Below are positions 7,722-16,648 of a stretch of DNA of 64,000 nt, in pieces (positions within the stretch are counted from its first letter, which is position 1; every line of letters starts with the position of its first letter). The notes beneath the pieces were generated by a model that saw nothing but the letters and a program-made list of their open reading frames with translations, ran no database searches and was not told where the DNA came from. Position numbers and translations under genes: made by a program. This stretch comes from Streptomyces sp. TBY4 (GTDB taxonomy: Bacteria > Actinomycetota > Actinomycetes > Streptomycetales > Streptomycetaceae), in assembly GCF_024213195.1 (NCBI RefSeq), contig NZ_JANAVF010000009.1, positions 1 to 64,000 on the forward strand. Direction: 5' to 3'.

Positions 7722-8831
7722 GTGAAGGATCTTGGATTTCGCCGGGCCGCGCCCGCTCTGGCCGTGTTCGTGGCGGTGCGGCTGCTCGGCCTGACCGTGC
7801 TCGCGGTGTGGGGGGCGGTGGCCGGAAGCAGTCCCCACACCCTGCTCTCGGCCCGCTGGGACTCGCTCTGGTACGCCCGCATCGCCGCCGAGGGGTACGG
7901 GTACGAGGTGGCGCTCCCGAACGGCGACGTCCACTCCAACCTGGCCTTCTTCCCGCTGCTGCCCTGGCTGGAGCGGCTGGTCTCGGCCGTCACCGGGCTC
8001 GGGTACGGCTCCGCGGGCCTGGTGGTGTCGGCGCTCGCCGGGCTCGCCGCGGCCTGGGGGATCTTCGCGGTCGCCGAGTCCGTCCACGGCCGCCGGGCCG
8101 GGGTGTTCGCCGTCGCGGTCTGGGCCGCGCTGCCCGTCGGGATCGTGCAGTCGATGGCGTACAGCGAGTCCCTGTTCACCGCGCTGGCCGCCTGGAGCCT
8201 CTACGGGGTCCTGCGCGGGCACTGGCTCACCGCCGGCCTGCTCGCGGCCGGGGCGGGGCTGACCCGCCCGGTCGGCGCCGCCGTGGTCGCGGCGGTGTGG
8301 GTGGCGGCCGCCCTGGCCCTGCGCGGCGGGGAGCGCTCCTGGCGGCCGGTGGCGGGGGCGCTGCTGGCCCCGCTCGGCGCGGCGGCGTACGTGCTGTGGG
8401 TGGGTGCGCGCACCGGCGGCGGCCTCACCGGCTACCTCGACGTGCAGGGCGGCTGGGGCAACGGCTTCGACGGCGGCTGGGCCTTCGCCCGGTTCATCGG
8501 GGCGCGGCTGGCCTCGCCCGCCTTCCCCGCCGGGATCGGGCTGATCGCCGGGGTCGCGCTGGTGCTGTGGCTGTACGTGCTCTGTGTGCGCCGGCGCCAG
8601 CCGGTGCCCCTGCTGGTGTACGCCGGGATCGTGGTGGCGCTGGCCCTGTGCGCCTCCGGGTACTTCGGCTCCAAGCCCCGGCTGCTGCTGCCCGCCTTCC
8701 CGCTGGTGTTCCCGCCGGCGGTGGCGCTGGCCCGGTGGCGCACCGGCCGGGCGGCCGCGGTCCTGGCCGCGGCGGCGGCCGGCTCGGCCGCGTACGGGGC
8801 CTTCTGGCTGAACGGCTCGGGGCCTCCGTAG
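7722..8831 (+). CDS. Polytopic membrane protein, PIG-V/mannosyltransferase-like
   Basis: A 369-residue membrane protein with about nine hydrophobic segments. The first luminal/extracytoplasmic loop has SARWDSLWYARIAAEGY; an Asp in such a loop is the signature of GT-C glycosyltransferases that use polyprenyl-linked sugars. Later blocks NLAFFPLLPWLERL and SESLFTALAAWSLYG match the PIG-V (GPI mannosyltransferase 2) pattern. It probably adds a sugar to a cell-surface lipid or protein, but donor and acceptor are unknown. The start is set at GTG 7722 by a -10 hexamer 7 nt upstream; ATG 7716 is the conventional alternative. Confidence 0.75.
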   Translation: MKDLGFRRAAPALAVFVAVRLLGLTVLAVWGAVAGSSPHTLLSARWDSLWYARIAAEGYGYEVALPNGDVHSNLAFFPLLPWLERLVSAVTGLGYGSAGLVVSALAGLAAAWGIFAVAESVHGRRAGVFAVAVWAALPVGIVQSMAYSESLFTALAAWSLYGVLRGHWLTAGLLAAGAGLTRPVGAAVVAAVWVAAALALRGGERSWRPVAGALLAPLGAAAYVLWVGARTGGGLTGYLDVQGGWGNGFDGGWAFARFIGARLASPAFPAGIGLIAGVALVLWLYVLCVRRRQPVPLLVYAGIVVALALCASGYFGSKPRLLLPAFPLVFPPAVALARWRTGRAAAVLAAAAAGSAAYGAFWLNGSGPP

Positions 8832-9089
8832 GCCGCGGCGGGACGGGCCCGCGCGGCGGAAGGCGGCCCAAGATCACGGAATGGGACGTTCCGCGCCGAT
8901 CTTCCGGCAAAACAATTGACCGGGGACGATAAACGCGGTGTAAGTGTGCGGGGAATGGCGGGACGAAGGGACCTTCCCCGCTCCAACCAAAGGACGAATA
9001 CCGGGAATTAAGTCCCGCATGAGACCAACTCCACATCACATGGTCATCACAAAGCCCGCGATTCGCCCGGGCCGCCCATCGGCGCGCGG

Positions 9090-9095
9090 TAACGT
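9090..9095 (+). promoter_or_regulatory. -10 element, leaderless start of the PAP2 gene
   Basis: TAACGT is followed by 7 nt and then the GTG at 9103. No ribosome site is present, which favours a leaderless transcript and supports this start over an ATG at 9196. The rest of the 271-nt gap (8832-9102) is less GC-rich than its surroundings and holds only a small imperfect hairpin near 9001-9017. Confidence 0.6.
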
Positions 9096-9102
9096 CGATT
9101 GA

Positions 9103-10260
9103 GTGCGTACCGACCAAATCCTGCCCAGACTGGAGCGGGTGTTCGCCCGGCTGGACCGGGAACCAGAGCGACCGGCTCATCTGCAAACGCCGCGGATGAG
9201 CCGGCACCGCGTCGTGCTCCTCGGCGCGACCCTCGGCTTCTACCTCGCCATCGTCGTCGCGGTCCTGGCCACTTCCTGGCTCGTCCGCCTCGACTGGCAG
9301 ATCATGTTCTTCCGGCCCTACGAGCAGTGGCCGCAGCTCCACGCCTTCCTCGACTACCTCGTCGTCCTGGGCCAGCGCGGCCCCACCGCGGTCATGGTCG
9401 CCGCGTGGCTCGGCTGGCGGTCCTGGCGGCAGCACACCCTCCGTCCGCTGATCACCCTCGGCGTGGCGCTGCTGCTGCTCAACATCACCGTGGGCGCCGT
9501 CAAGCTCGGCCTGGGCCGGCTCGGTCCGCACTACGCCACGCAGATCGGCTCCGCCGAGCTCTTCGCGGGCGGCGATATATTTCCTTCCGGCCACACCGCC
9601 AACGCCGTGGTGACCTGGGGAATCCTGGCCTACCTGGCCTCGACCACGGTCACCCGCCGGGTGCTCTCCCTGGTCTCCGCCGTGGTCTCCCTGAGCGTCG
9701 GCGCCACCACCGTCTACCTGGGCACCCACTGGGTCAGCGACGTCCTGCTCGGCTGGCTCGCCGGCCTGCTCGTGCTGCTGGCGCTGCCGTGGTTCGAGCC
9801 GCTCATCGCCCGGGCCGAGGCCTACGTCTTCGACCTGCGCGCGCGGCTGCGCAGCCTCGTGGAGGCCGGGCAGGTGCCCGAGGCGCTCACCGGGCTGCTC
9901 GTCCCGGTGCTGTCGGCCGGTGGCAAGTGGCGGCTCGAGCGGACCGCGGAGGAGCCGTCCGCAGGGCAGCCGGTGCAGGCCGGAGCGCCCGCGCAGGCTC
10001 CCGGTCCGGTGCCGGTCGCTGTGCCGGTTCCGGTTCCGGTTCCGGCGTCGGCTTCCGCCCAGGCCCCGGCCTCCGCTTCCGCTTCGGTGCAGACCGCGGG
10101 GCACCAGCCGGCCGTCCGGCCCGCCGTCCACCTCGCCGGCCGCCCGCACCTGATCCGCTCCGAGCGGACCCCGCTCACCCCGGCCGGCAGCCGCCGCCCG
10201 GCCCATGCGGAGCGCGCCCCGGCGCGCGGCACGGCGCCCCGCCCGGCCACCGGCGGCTGA
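9103..10260 (+). CDS. PAP2-family membrane phosphatase
   Basis: Type 2 phosphatidic acid phosphatase/undecaprenyl-pyrophosphatase-like enzyme acting on lipid phosphates at the outer face of the membrane. Six hydrophobic segments lie between residues about 35 and 235. The three catalytic motifs read KLGLGRLGPH, PSGHT and YLGTHWVSDVLLG, the last two carrying the expected His residues. From about residue 285 the protein becomes a disordered Pro/Ala/Val tail containing a run of VP dipeptides, an unusual cytosolic extension for the family. Length 385 residues. The leaderless GTG start is supported by the -10 at 9090. Confidence 0.85.
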   Translation: MRTDQILPRLERVFARLDREPERPAHLQTPRMSRHRVVLLGATLGFYLAIVVAVLATSWLVRLDWQIMFFRPYEQWPQLHAFLDYLVVLGQRGPTAVMVAAWLGWRSWRQHTLRPLITLGVALLLLNITVGAVKLGLGRLGPHYATQIGSAELFAGGDIFPSGHTANAVVTWGILAYLASTTVTRRVLSLVSAVVSLSVGATTVYLGTHWVSDVLLGWLAGLLVLLALPWFEPLIARAEAYVFDLRARLRSLVEAGQVPEALTGLLVPVLSAGGKWRLERTAEEPSAGQPVQAGAPAQAPGPVPVAVPVPVPVPASASAQAPASASASVQTAGHQPAVRPAVHLAGRPHLIRSERTPLTPAGSRRPAHAERAPARGTAPRPATGG

Positions 10261-10296
10261 GCCGGACGGTACGCACCCCCTCCGCTCGCACGCACA

Positions 10297-10329
10297 CGGC
10301 GGGCCCCGGTCGAGGACCGGGGCCCGCCG
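10297..10329 (+). terminator. Perfect hairpin after the PAP2 gene
   Basis: CGGCGGGCCCCGGTC pairs perfectly with GACCGGGGCCCGCCG around the loop GAG, 36 nt past the stop. There is no U tract, as is normal for Streptomyces terminators. Confidence 0.8.
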
Positions 10330-10583
10330 CGGCGCGTCCGGGCCGGCGCGGGCCCTTCGGGGCCGCGCCGGCAGCGAAAGGCCCGGAACGTCAGCGGCGC
10401 GCCGGGACGTTCCTCCAAACCGGGTCACGCTTGGGTCACGGATTGTCGACAGTCTCCCACGGCGGAGTTCGTCTGGACCTTTTATTTCCCGTCCCGCGAC
10501 ACGCCCGGGATGAATTCTGTTTCGAATTCCTCCGGAACTCCCCGGAATTGTGGCCGGGATGTACTCCGATCCCCTCCGCTTCC
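10330..10583. other. Intergenic stretch between convergent genes
   Basis: From the terminator to the stop of the WYL regulator. The part from about 10440 to 10580 is clearly less GC-rich than its neighbours and contains TTTATTTCCC and GAATTCTGTTTCGAATTC, the latter a small GAATTC direct/inverted pair. I see no gene in it. Confidence 0.5.
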
Positions 10584-11576
10584 TTACAAGTCCTTCACTT
10601 CTCCGGTCACTTCGCGCGGTTCCAGAGACCTGCCGAGCCGATCTCGCGCGGCCCTGATCCGGTCCTTCAGCTCGACCGGTTCGACGACTTCGAACTCACA
10701 CCCGATCAGCATGATGTGAATGACCATGACGTCGAGGTTGACCGCCCCCGTGCGCAGGATGCAGCTCTCCTCGTCGAGGGGCTCCAGGGTCCCGTCGGCC
10801 GGCCCGAGGATCCGCGCCGCCTCCTCCTGGGGCACCCGCAGCCGGACGACCGCGCGGGCCGCGTACACCCGCTGGGAGATGCCCTGCGAGACGTACGCGG
10901 CGAGGTCCTCGGCGGGCGGCGGGCGCGGGGTGAAGCGCGGTCCGTGCGGGGGCCTGGGCTCGATCCGGTCCACCCGGAAGGTCCGCCAGCCCTCCCGTTC
11001 CAGATCCCAGGCGACGAGGTACCAGCGGCGCTCGCTGCACACCAGCCGGTGCGGTTCGACGGTCCGGCGGGTGACCGCGCCCCCGTGGTCCCGGTAGCCG
11101 AAGCGCAGCCGCTCGGAGTCCCGGCAGACTCCGGCGAGCTCGGTCAGCACCGAGGAGTCGACGGTGGAGGCGCCCGCCCCGCGGAACATGGGCACGGTGA
11201 ACCGGTTCAGCGCGGACACCCGGGACCGCAGCCGGGCCGGCAGCACCTGCTCCAGCTTCGCGAGCGCCCGTACGGAGGCCTCGCCGATGCCCTCCACGCC
11301 GTTCCCGGCGGCGGTCCGCAGCCCCACGGCCACCGCGACGGCCTCGTCGTCGTCGAGCAGCAGCGGCGGCAGCTCGGCCCCGGCCCCCAGCTGGTACCCG
11401 CCGCCGGTGCCCGGACTGGCGTTCACGGGGTAGCCGAGATCCCGCAGCCGGTCCACGTCCCGGCGCACGGTCCGCGCCGTCACACCGAGCCGGTCGGCCA
11501 GGTCGGCCCCGGTCCATTCCCGGTGGGCCTGCAACAGGGACAACAGGCGCAGCAGTCGCGCGGAAGTATCGAGCAT
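10584..11576 (-). CDS. HTH/WYL-domain transcriptional regulator
   Basis: A 330-residue regulator of the YafY/DeoR-like WYL group. The N-terminal winged helix reads LLSLLQAHREWTGADLADRLGVTARTVRRDVDRLRDLGYPV (residues about 9-50). The WYL domain in the middle shows ERRWYLVAWDLEREGWRTFRVDRI. A C-terminal WCX-like region follows. WYL proteins often sense small ligands or nucleic acids and regulate nearby genes. Divergently placed at about 150 nt is the glutaryl-CoA dehydrogenase gene, a plausible target. The start has GGGGGAG about 9 nt upstream. Confidence 0.88.
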   Translation of the reverse strand: MLDTSARLLRLLSLLQAHREWTGADLADRLGVTARTVRRDVDRLRDLGYPVNASPGTGGGYQLGAGAELPPLLLDDDEAVAVAVGLRTAAGNGVEGIGEASVRALAKLEQVLPARLRSRVSALNRFTVPMFRGAGASTVDSSVLTELAGVCRDSERLRFGYRDHGGAVTRRTVEPHRLVCSERRWYLVAWDLEREGWRTFRVDRIEPRPPHGPRFTPRPPPAEDLAAYVSQGISQRVYAARAVVRLRVPQEEAARILGPADGTLEPLDEESCILRTGAVNLDVMVIHIMLIGCEFEVVEPVELKDRIRAARDRLGRSLEPREVTGEVKDL

Positions 11577-11729
11577 GCCCGCAGTCTCCCCCAGGGGCGG
11601 GACCGCGGGAGCGGGGGACGGGACCGGCGGACAGGACCCGGGTCACACCGGCAGCGGGTGGACCGCGGACCGGCGGACCGACAAACTTGCGGCGCTAGGT
11701 TTTGTGATCCCGGCCTGCCAGGAGGCGCA

Positions 11730-12899
11730 GTGTCCTTCGTTCCCACCGACCCGCTCGGGCTCGACGAACTCCTCACGCCCGAGGACCTCGCGATCCGGGA
11801 CACCGTCCGCGGCTGGGCCGCCGACCGGGTCCTGCCGCACATCGCCGAGTGGTACGAGAACGGCGAGCTGCCCGGGATCCGCGAGATCGCCAAGGAGCTC
11901 GGCTCCCTCGGCGCCCTCGGGATGTCCCTCCAGGGGTACGGATGCGCGGGCGCGAGCGCCGTCCAGTACGGGCTCGCCTGCCTGGAACTGGAGGCCGCCG
12001 ATTCCGGGATCCGCTCGCTGGTCTCCGTCCAGGGCTCGCTCGCGATGTACGCGATCTGGAAGTACGGCTCCGAGGAGCAGAAGCAGCGGTGGCTGCCCGG
12101 CATGGCCGCCGGCGAACTCATCGGCTGCTTCGGCCTGACCGAGCCGGACGTCGGCTCCGACCCCGCCGCGATGCGCACCCACGCCAAGCGGGACGGCTCC
12201 GACTGGGTGCTGAACGGCCGCAAGATGTGGATCACCAACGGCTCGGTGGCCGCCGTGGCCGTCGTCTGGGCGCAGACCGAGGAGGGGATCCGCGGCTTCG
12301 CCGTCCCCACGGACAGCGCCGGCTTCTCCGCCCCGGAGATCAAGCACAAGTGGTCCCTGCGCGCCTCGGTGACCAGCGAGCTGGTCATGGACGACGTACG
12401 GCTGCCCGCCGACGCGGTGCTCCCGGGCGTCACCGGACTCAAGGGGCCGCTCGGCTGTCTCAGCCACGCGCGGTACGGGATCGTCTGGGGTTCGATGGGC
12501 GCGGCGCGCGCCAGTTTCGAGTCGGCGCTCGGCTACGCGAAGACGCGCGAGCAGTTCGGCAGGCCCATCGGCGGCTTCCAGCTCACCCAGGCCAAGCTCG
12601 CGGACATGGCGCTGGAGCTCCACAAGGGGATCCTGCTCGCCCACCACCTGGGGCGCCGGATGGACGCGGGGACCCTGCGCCCGGAGCAGATCAGCTTCGG
12701 CAAGCTCAACAACGTCCGCGAGGCCATCGAGATCTGTCGGACCGCGCGGACGATCCTCGGCGCCAACGGGATCTCCCTCGAATACCCCGTCATGCGGCAC
12801 GCCACCAACCTCGAATCGGTCCTCACCTACGAGGGCACCGTCGAGATGCACCAGCTCGTGCTGGGCAAGGCGCTCACCGGGCTCGACGCCTTCCGCTAG
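11730..12899 (+). CDS. gcdH: Glutaryl-CoA dehydrogenase-like acyl-CoA dehydrogenase
   Basis: FAD enzyme that oxidises and decarboxylates glutaryl-CoA to crotonyl-CoA in lysine/tryptophan breakdown. The 389-residue sequence shows CFGLTEPDVGSDP and WVLNGRKMWITNGSVA (FAD/substrate loops), and KTREQFGRPIGGFQLTQAKLADM. Near the C-terminus TYEGTVEMHQLVLGKALTG carries the catalytic Glu (about residue 368) in the context characteristic of glutaryl-CoA dehydrogenases. The GTG start has GGAGG 4 nt upstream. It is divergent from the WYL regulator, and the stop converges on sflA. No ETF genes lie nearby. Confidence 0.88.
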   Translation: MSFVPTDPLGLDELLTPEDLAIRDTVRGWAADRVLPHIAEWYENGELPGIREIAKELGSLGALGMSLQGYGCAGASAVQYGLACLELEAADSGIRSLVSVQGSLAMYAIWKYGSEEQKQRWLPGMAAGELIGCFGLTEPDVGSDPAAMRTHAKRDGSDWVLNGRKMWITNGSVAAVAVVWAQTEEGIRGFAVPTDSAGFSAPEIKHKWSLRASVTSELVMDDVRLPADAVLPGVTGLKGPLGCLSHARYGIVWGSMGAARASFESALGYAKTREQFGRPIGGFQLTQAKLADMALELHKGILLAHHLGRRMDAGTLRPEQISFGKLNNVREAIEICRTARTILGANGISLEYPVMRHATNLESVLTYEGTVEMHQLVLGKALTGLDAFR

Positions 12900-12965
12900 G
12901 CCGGGTGGGGCCCGCTGGATGCCGGGAGGGCCGGAAGGAACCGGGGGCGGCCGGTGAGGCCTTGC

Positions 12966-13418
12966 TCAGCTCTGGTTGAAGAAGTCGCGCGAGCGGCCGC
13001 CGGGCTCGCCGCTCACGATCTGGGTGTCGGCCGGGGTCAGCAGGAAGACCCTGGTCGCCACCCGCTCGATGGAACCGCGCAGACCGAAGGTCAGACCGGC
13101 CGCGAAGTCGACCACGCGCTTCGCGTCGCCCGGGTCCATCGAGGACAGGTTCACGATGACCGGGACACCGTCACGGAACAGCTCGCCGATGCCGCGGGCG
13201 TCGCGGAAGCCGTCCGGGGTGACCGTCGCGATGCGGCGGCCCTGCTCTACGGCGGACTCGGACGCCACCTTGACACGGGGGTCCGTGACCCACTGCTCCC
13301 CGGGGCCGACCACCGAACCCCCCTGCGGGGCCTCCGCGTAGTCGTCGTCGTAGTAACGCTCGTCGTCGCTGTCCTCTACGAGACCCAGCCAGGCACTCGC
13401 CTTGCGCACCGAACCCAT
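12966..13418 (-). CDS. sflA: SepF-like cell-division protein
   Basis: A 150-residue SepF-family protein that would act at the division septum or polar growth sites with FtsZ/DivIVA. The N-terminus MGSVRKASAWLGLVEDSDDE and the acidic Tyr/Asp stretch are typical. The SepF core runs from about residue 68 to 140 (GRRIATVTPDGFRDARGIGELFRDG, VIVNLSSMDPGDAKRVVDFAAGL, VFLLTPADTQI). It is not in an ftsZ cluster, so it is one of the extra SepF-like paralogues of Streptomyces rather than SepF itself. Position downstream of cmk-der and convergent with gcdH fits SflA. AAAGGAGG lies about 5 nt before the ATG. Confidence 0.75.
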   Translation of the reverse strand: MGSVRKASAWLGLVEDSDDERYYDDDYAEAPQGGSVVGPGEQWVTDPRVKVASESAVEQGRRIATVTPDGFRDARGIGELFRDGVPVIVNLSSMDPGDAKRVVDFAAGLTFGLRGSIERVATRVFLLTPADTQIVSGEPGGRSRDFFNQS

Positions 13419-13702
13419 GGACGCCTCCTTTCATCGCGGTCAGTTCTGTCTTGTCTTCCGCGTCCCTATCGTCGTCCATGATGCTGACAACGCGCCAAGT
13501 GGATAGTCGCCGCGCAGGGGTTTCGTGACGGTACTGGTGCAGAACATCCGTTGCACGGTCAAGGATCCCGGCGGGTACCGCTGCTGACTGAGTGAAAATA
13601 CGACCAGTGCGGCCGTACGGGTGATCGACGGGGACGTACGGGTGACGCGCGGTCTCGCTACGATGCCCGTCGCGCACGCGTATGACACTCGGGGGAATCC
13701 TT

Positions 13703-14854
13703 TTGTTCGGCATCGTCAGACCCTGCACTCACCGGCTCGGGGAGCGGTTCAAGGCGGAGTGGATGGCCCATCTCTGCGGGCTGTGCCTGGCACTTAGGGG
13801 GGATCACGGCCAGTTCGCCAGGATCGTGACCAACTACGACGGGCTGCTCGTCTCCGTTCTGACGGAGGCTCAGTCGGGACCCGCCCCCGGCTCCCGGCGC
13901 ACCGCCGGCCCCTGTCCACTGCGCGGGATGCGCACCGCGGCCGTGGCCAACGGCGAGGGGGCGCGGCTCGCCGCCGCCGTTTCGCTCGTCCTGGCCTCCG
14001 CGAAGGTGCGCGACCACGTCGCCGACCGGGACGGCCTGTTGGCCCGCGCCCCGATCGCCCTCGCGGCGCGCCGGGTGGCCCGCGGCTGGGACCGGGCGGG
14101 TGCCCGGACCGGGGCCTCGCTCGGCTTCGACACGGCCGTGCTCGTCGACGCCGTGGACCGGCAGGCGGGCATCGAGACCCTGGCCGGAGCCGGCACGCCC
14201 GTGCTCGTGGTGACCGAGCCGACCGAGACCGCCACGGCCGCCGCCTTCGCCCATACCGCGACCCTCGCCGGGCGGCCAGGCAACGCCCCCGCGCTCGCCG
14301 AGGCGGGACGCTACTTCGGGCGGCTCGCGCACCTGCTGGACGCCGTCGAGGACCAGGCGGCGGACGCGGCGGCGGGTGCCTGGAACCCGCTGACCGCCAC
14401 CGGGACCCCCCGTACCGAGGCGCGCAGGCTCTGCGACGACGCGCTGCGGGGCATCCGGCTGGCCCTGCGGGAGGTGGATTTCGCCGACGCGGGGCTCGCC
14501 CACCGGCTGCTCGTGCACGAGCTGCGCACCTCGGTGGACCGCGCCTTCGGCACCTCCGGCTGCGCCCACACGGTGACGGACCCGGCTCCCGGGGGCTCCT
14601 TCGGCCCGCCGCCGGTGGACTTCGGCCCGCCTCCGGCGCCCCCGCGCAGGCCGCGCCGGGACCTGCTGCCGGGCTGCGCGGTGGCCATCGGGCTGTTCTG
14701 CACCTGCCAGATGTGCTGCACGGAGCACGAGGGGCCGTGGTCCCGGGAGAGGAAGGACCCGTGGTGCGACGCGGGCGACTGCTGTGACGGCTGCGACTGC
14801 TGCAGCAACTGTGGCTGCGGTGACTGCTGCTGCTGTCCCTGCGACGGCTGCTGA
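13703..14854 (+). CDS. DUF5685-family protein with cysteine-rich C-terminal tail
   Basis: A 383-residue protein of the actinobacterial DUF5685 family. The body is helical and begins MFGIVRPCTHRLGERFKAEW, with HLCGLC soon after. Following a Pro-rich linker (GPPPVDFGPPPAPPRRPRR) comes a tail of about 65 residues with roughly 20 cysteines, including CTCQMCC, CCDGCDCC, CGCGDCCCCPC and a final DGC. This suggests metal binding or thioether/disulfide chemistry, but no function is established. TTG 13703 is preferred because GGGGGAA lies about 6 nt upstream and the family normally starts MFGIVRPC; an ATG at 13682 in frame is the alternative. A possible -10, TACGAT, lies at 13659. Confidence 0.75.
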   Translation: MFGIVRPCTHRLGERFKAEWMAHLCGLCLALRGDHGQFARIVTNYDGLLVSVLTEAQSGPAPGSRRTAGPCPLRGMRTAAVANGEGARLAAAVSLVLASAKVRDHVADRDGLLARAPIALAARRVARGWDRAGARTGASLGFDTAVLVDAVDRQAGIETLAGAGTPVLVVTEPTETATAAAFAHTATLAGRPGNAPALAEAGRYFGRLAHLLDAVEDQAADAAAGAWNPLTATGTPRTEARRLCDDALRGIRLALREVDFADAGLAHRLLVHELRTSVDRAFGTSGCAHTVTDPAPGGSFGPPPVDFGPPPAPPRRPRRDLLPGCAVAIGLFCTCQMCCTEHEGPWSRERKDPWCDAGDCCDGCDCCSNCGCGDCCCCPCDGC

Positions 14855-15251
14855 GGACGTTCCGGCTCCGCTTCGGTTCCGGATCGGCGACCACTTGACG
14901 GCGGCTTGGTGACGGCTTGGTTCCGGATGGGTGCGGGCTTGGCCGGGTCCTGCGCGGCACTGATCCGGCAGGGCGATTTTCGGCCGTTCCGGGATCGGGT
15001 GTGCACGGGGTGGTCGCATGGCCTGGTCTGCGACAAGGGAGTGTGTCGGCCGGTGAGGTCGGGCGCGAGCGGACAGTGGCCGGAATCAGCTCTTGCCGGG
15101 CGTGTCTGATGCCAGAAATTCTTCGATAGCATTTACGGGGTTTGTCAGGGGCACGGCGAACGGTGATCTACCGGCTGTGGTTCCTGCTGCTCGCACGAGC
15201 CCGGGCCTTGCACCTGCCCCCGGGCTTCGATTCCCTTCGGGAGGACAATAA
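14855..15251. other. 397-nt intergenic region holding the protease promoter
   Basis: No convincing gene; short open frames here lack ribosome sites and coding bias. From about 15110 it is less GC-rich (GAAATTCTTCGATAGCATTT). It contains the motif TTGTCAGGGGCACG-CGA-CGGT at 15142-15164, which is repeated before the second protease gene, and GGGAGGAC just before the start. Confidence 0.6.
15142..15164 (+). promoter_or_regulatory. Conserved upstream element of protease gene 1
   Basis: TTGTCAGGGGCACGGCGAAC followed by GGT. The same element with two substitutions lies at 16535-16557 before the second protease. It is 110 nt from the start codon here and 114 nt there. It is likely a -35/activator element or regulator site retained after duplication. 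Confidence 0.6.
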
Positions 15252-16136
15252 GTGACGATCAAGCGCAACTTCCGTTCCCGGCTGTTCGCCGTAGCCACCG
15301 GACTGACCGCCGTGGCCACCATCGCGGTTCCCGCGTCGGCGTCCGAGGCCCCGAACGGCGGCAGCGTCAACGCCGAGCGTTTCGCCGCGGTGGAGGCCTC
15401 GCTCCTGCGGGCCGACGTCGCCGGCACCTCGTGGGGTCTCGACCCCGCGACGGGGGCCATCGTGGTCACCGCGGACTCCACCGTCTCGGACGCGAACATA
15501 GAGAAGATCAAGAAGGAGGCCGGGGCGAACGCCTCGGCGGTGCGCGTCGAGCGGACCCACGGCAAGCTCTCGAAGCTGCTCAGCGGTGGCGCCGGCATCT
15601 GGGCCTCGCAGTGGCGCTGCTCCCTCGGCTTCAACGTGCGCCGGGGCACCGCGTACTACGCCCTGACCGCCGGTCACTGCACCGACGGTGCGAGCACCTG
15701 GTGGTCGAACTCGAGCCGCAGCACCAAGATCGGCCCGACGCGTGGCAGCAGCTTCCCGACGAACGACTTCGGGATCATCCGCTACGACAACAAGAACCTC
15801 TCGCACCCCGGTTCCGTCGGCGGCCAGGACATCAAGACCGCGGTCAACGCCACGGTCGGCATGTCCGTCAAGCGCAAGGGCAACACCACCGGTACCCACG
15901 GTGGCAAGGTGACCGGCCTGAACTACACCGTGAACTACGGCAACGGTGAGATCGTCTACGGCATGATCCGGACCAACGTGTGCGCCGAGCCCGGCGACAG
16001 CGGCGGCCCGCTCTACTCGGGCACCCGCGCGGTCGGCCTCACCTCCGGCGGCAACGGCAACTGCACCACCGGCGGTACCACGTACTTCCAGCCCGTCAAG
16101 GAAGCGCTGACCCGCTACAACGTCAACGTCTACTAA
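15252..16136 (+). CDS. Secreted S1-family serine protease (streptogrisin B type) 1
   Basis: An extracellular chymotrypsin-fold protease made as a pre-pro-protein of 294 residues. A signal peptide (about 1-31, ending PASASEA) is followed by an alpha-lytic-type pro-domain of about 75 residues that assists folding. The mature enzyme starts near GIWASQWRC. The catalytic triad is visible as TAGHC, NDFGI and GDSGGPL; disulfide cysteines flank the His and Ser. The GTG start has GGGAGGAC upstream. The adjacent copy at 16649 is a close paralogue with the same N-terminus and start context. A near-perfect terminator hairpin follows at 16187. Confidence 0.93.
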   Translation: MTIKRNFRSRLFAVATGLTAVATIAVPASASEAPNGGSVNAERFAAVEASLLRADVAGTSWGLDPATGAIVVTADSTVSDANIEKIKKEAGANASAVRVERTHGKLSKLLSGGAGIWASQWRCSLGFNVRRGTAYYALTAGHCTDGASTWWSNSSRSTKIGPTRGSSFPTNDFGIIRYDNKNLSHPGSVGGQDIKTAVNATVGMSVKRKGNTTGTHGGKVTGLNYTVNYGNGEIVYGMIRTNVCAEPGDSGGPLYSGTRAVGLTSGGNGNCTTGGTTYFQPVKEALTRYNVNVY

Positions 16137-16186
16137 ACCCGGGGCCTTCGGGCTTCAGGTAGACCGGACGCGCGCCTCTGGCGCAG

Positions 16187-16226
16187 CCCCGGGCACCCCT
16201 CCCGTTCGCGGGGAGGGTGCCCGGGG
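16187..16226 (+). terminator. Hairpin after protease gene 1
   Basis: CCCCGGGCACCCCTCCC pairs with GGGGAGGGTGCCCGGGG around the loop GTTCGC, 50 nt after the stop. Confidence 0.8.
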
Positions 16227-16648
16227 CATCCGCGTTTCCGGACCCGTTTCCGACCCCCGTTCCCGGATTCGTTCAGCCCGTACGGCGTACCGTGCGGTTT
16301 CCCGCGGGGCCGGCGTGGAAGGGTTGAGCGGCATGAGCGCTGACGCAGCCGACACCGGCGACACGGACGGCACGGACGGCACGGACGACGCGGAAGGTCG
16401 AGTTCCGGCCGTTCCGGGGCCCGGGATCCCGGCGCGCCCTGCCCGTCGGGATCGTGGAGGGCGGGCCGAGGCCGAAAGGCGCCCTTGCTAGCGGTATCCG
16501 ACGCCAGGAGACTCCCGTCAGCGTCTCTCAGGACTTGTCAGGGGCACGTCGAGCGGTACCCCGTCCGCCGCGCCCCCGGCAGCCCTCCACGGGCCCGGCA
16601 GCACCCCACCCCCGCCGGGCCTCCGATCCCCACTCGGGAGGACGACAA
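16227..16648. other. Intergenic region upstream of protease gene 2
   Basis: No supported gene; short frames on either strand lack coding features. It contains the second copy of the protease upstream element (16535-16557) and GGGAGGAC before the GTG. A GACACGGACGGCACGGACGG imperfect 9-10-nt tandem repetition lies near 16355-16385. Confidence 0.5.
16535..16557 (+). promoter_or_regulatory. Conserved upstream element of protease gene 2
   Basis: TTGTCAGGGGCACGTCGAGC followed by GGT, matching 15142-15164 with two differences and at nearly the same distance from the start codon. Confidence 0.6.

Noticed and set aside
14906..15129. Short open frames between the DUF5685 gene and protease 1
   Set aside because: No ribosome site, no coding bias, overlapping frames, and the region holds the protease promoter.
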